6,395 nucleotides of DNA from Sulfuriferula sp. (GTDB taxonomy: Bacteria; Pseudomonadota; Gammaproteobacteria; Burkholderiales; Sulfuriferulaceae): positions 1 through 6,395 of the forward strand of contig DAICZK010000007.1 in assembly GCA_027311185.1 (NCBI GenBank), written 5' to 3'. Numbering within the stretch: the stretch's first letter is position 1; each line of letters starts with the position of its first letter. Shown here piece by piece: positions 6,115 through 6,395 of the stretch. Made by a program: the position numbers and the translations under genes. A model generated the notes under the pieces. It was not told where the DNA came from and searched no databases. It worked only from the letters and a program-made list of their open reading frames with translations.

Positions 6115-6134
6115 GAAATAGCCGGGACTATTTC
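6115..6134. terminator. Hairpin between convergent peroxiredoxin and small-protein genes
   Basis: GAAATAG (6115-6121) and CTATTTC (6128-6134) form a perfect 7-bp stem around a 6-nt loop ccggga. On the + strand it is followed by a U-rich ttcttgttattg, making it a weak intrinsic terminator for the MFS-peroxiredoxin transcript. It overlaps the stop codon of the minus-strand gene. The stem is AT-rich and there is no long T-run. Confidence 0.4.
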
Positions 6135-6268
6135 TTCTTGTTATTGTCGCCGGATTTTTTAATGAACCACCAGGTGAACCAAGCCATCATGCCAACTGGG
6201 AAAACGACCGTAAACAGACTCATTAAGCCGGTACGGCCGGTGAGCAGCATGTGAACCAGATTTGTCAT
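6128..6268 (-). CDS. Small single-span membrane protein, DUF3149-like
   Basis: This 46-residue product ([19 protein letters not shown]..., then [19 protein letters not shown] helix, then [10 protein letters not shown]) has a short amphipathic N-terminus, one transmembrane helix at about residues 15-36 rich in Phe, Met and Trp, and a lysine-rich cytoplasmic tail. The pattern L-L-x-G-x-x-G-L-M-S-L followed by one helix and a basic tail resembles the DUF3149 family of tiny proteobacterial membrane proteins, whose function is unknown. The ATG at 6268 has AGAGAAG six bases upstream and a good promoter a short distance away, which argues that this is a real gene despite its size. It converges on the peroxiredoxin gene with a 51-bp gap. 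Neither a toxin nor a regulatory role can be claimed from sequence. Confidence 0.75.
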   Translation of the reverse strand: MTNLVHMLLTGRTGLMSLFTVVFPVGMMAWFTWWFIKKSGDNNKKK

Positions 6269-6300
6269 GACCAACTTCTCTCAAATAAGTTATGAGGATA

Positions 6301-6328
6301 ACCATATCTCTTTATTAAATTTTGTCAA
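6301..6328 (-). promoter_or_regulatory. Sigma-70 promoter of the small membrane protein gene
   Basis: On the minus strand a perfect -35 box TTGACA (6323-6328) is followed, after 16 bp of AT-rich spacer, by TATGGT (6301-6306) as the -10 box. The predicted start lies near 6294, giving a leader of about 26 nt containing the ribosome site. Confidence 0.65.
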
Positions 6329-6350
6329 GTGTGGCTTGTTTAGCCTGGGG

Positions 6351-6395
6351 TAAAATTGAGCGTGCTGTCTTATTTATCACACACCATGGATTTTC
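6351..6395 (+). other. Possible promoter element and start of a + strand gene cut by the window edge
   Basis: TAAAAT at 6351-6356 could be a -10 box, and an ATG at 6386 opens a frame (Met-Asp-Phe) that leaves the window. No -35 box at the right spacing and no clear Shine-Dalgarno sequence precede the ATG, so this is a guess. Three codons cannot identify a product. Confidence 0.2.

Noticed and set aside
1..6395. CRISPR arrays, prophage genes, or a novel defence or biosynthetic cluster
   Set aside because: No regularly spaced direct repeats, no phage structural or integrase genes, and no unknown multi-gene cassette are visible; almost all coding space is taken by known families.

Overview
The window looks like chromosomal DNA of a Gram-negative proteobacterium. 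Pointers are an AsmA-type envelope protein, a tRNA gene with encoded CCA, ordinary Shine-Dalgarno and sigma-70-like signals, an IS3-family element and a tiny DUF3149-like membrane protein. That last family is, from memory, commonest in Betaproteobacteria. The formaldehyde-dehydrogenase-like enzyme at the left edge would also fit a methylotrophic or nitrifying beta- or gammaproteobacterium. The genus cannot be decided from this sequence alone.

Left block (1-2824). The 3' end of a zinc-dependent formaldehyde/alcohol dehydrogenase gene runs off the left edge on the + strand. It is followed by a roughly 118-bp stretch bounded by an imperfect inverted repeat and by a clear rho-independent terminator. 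A large asmA-like gene (minus strand, 560-2581) converges on this terminator region. About 240 bp of AT-rich intergenic DNA with one plausible + strand promoter lies upstream of it.

Middle block (2825-4107). A single IS3-family insertion sequence with recognisable 29-bp terminal inverted repeats carries orfA and an intact DDE transposase orfB. No target-site duplication is visible. OrfA appears to have lost one base just after its A7 slippery run, which changes how an OrfAB fusion could be made.

Right block (4108-6395). This block looks more GC-rich than the left one. A tRNA-Arg(CCU) gene on the minus strand is divergent from a tightly coupled + strand pair: an MFS transporter and an exported Bcp/PrxQ-type peroxiredoxin, overlapping by 4 bases. 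A 46-aa single-span membrane protein gene on the minus strand, with its own good promoter, converges on the peroxiredoxin gene. A possible further + strand gene may begin in the last bases.

Most genes here belong to well-known families and I see no convincing evidence of a new multi-gene system. The points most worth a second look are the IS junction without target duplication, the orfA slippery-site lesion, the small inverted-repeat unit after the dehydrogenase, and the coupling of an MFS carrier to a secreted peroxiredoxin.
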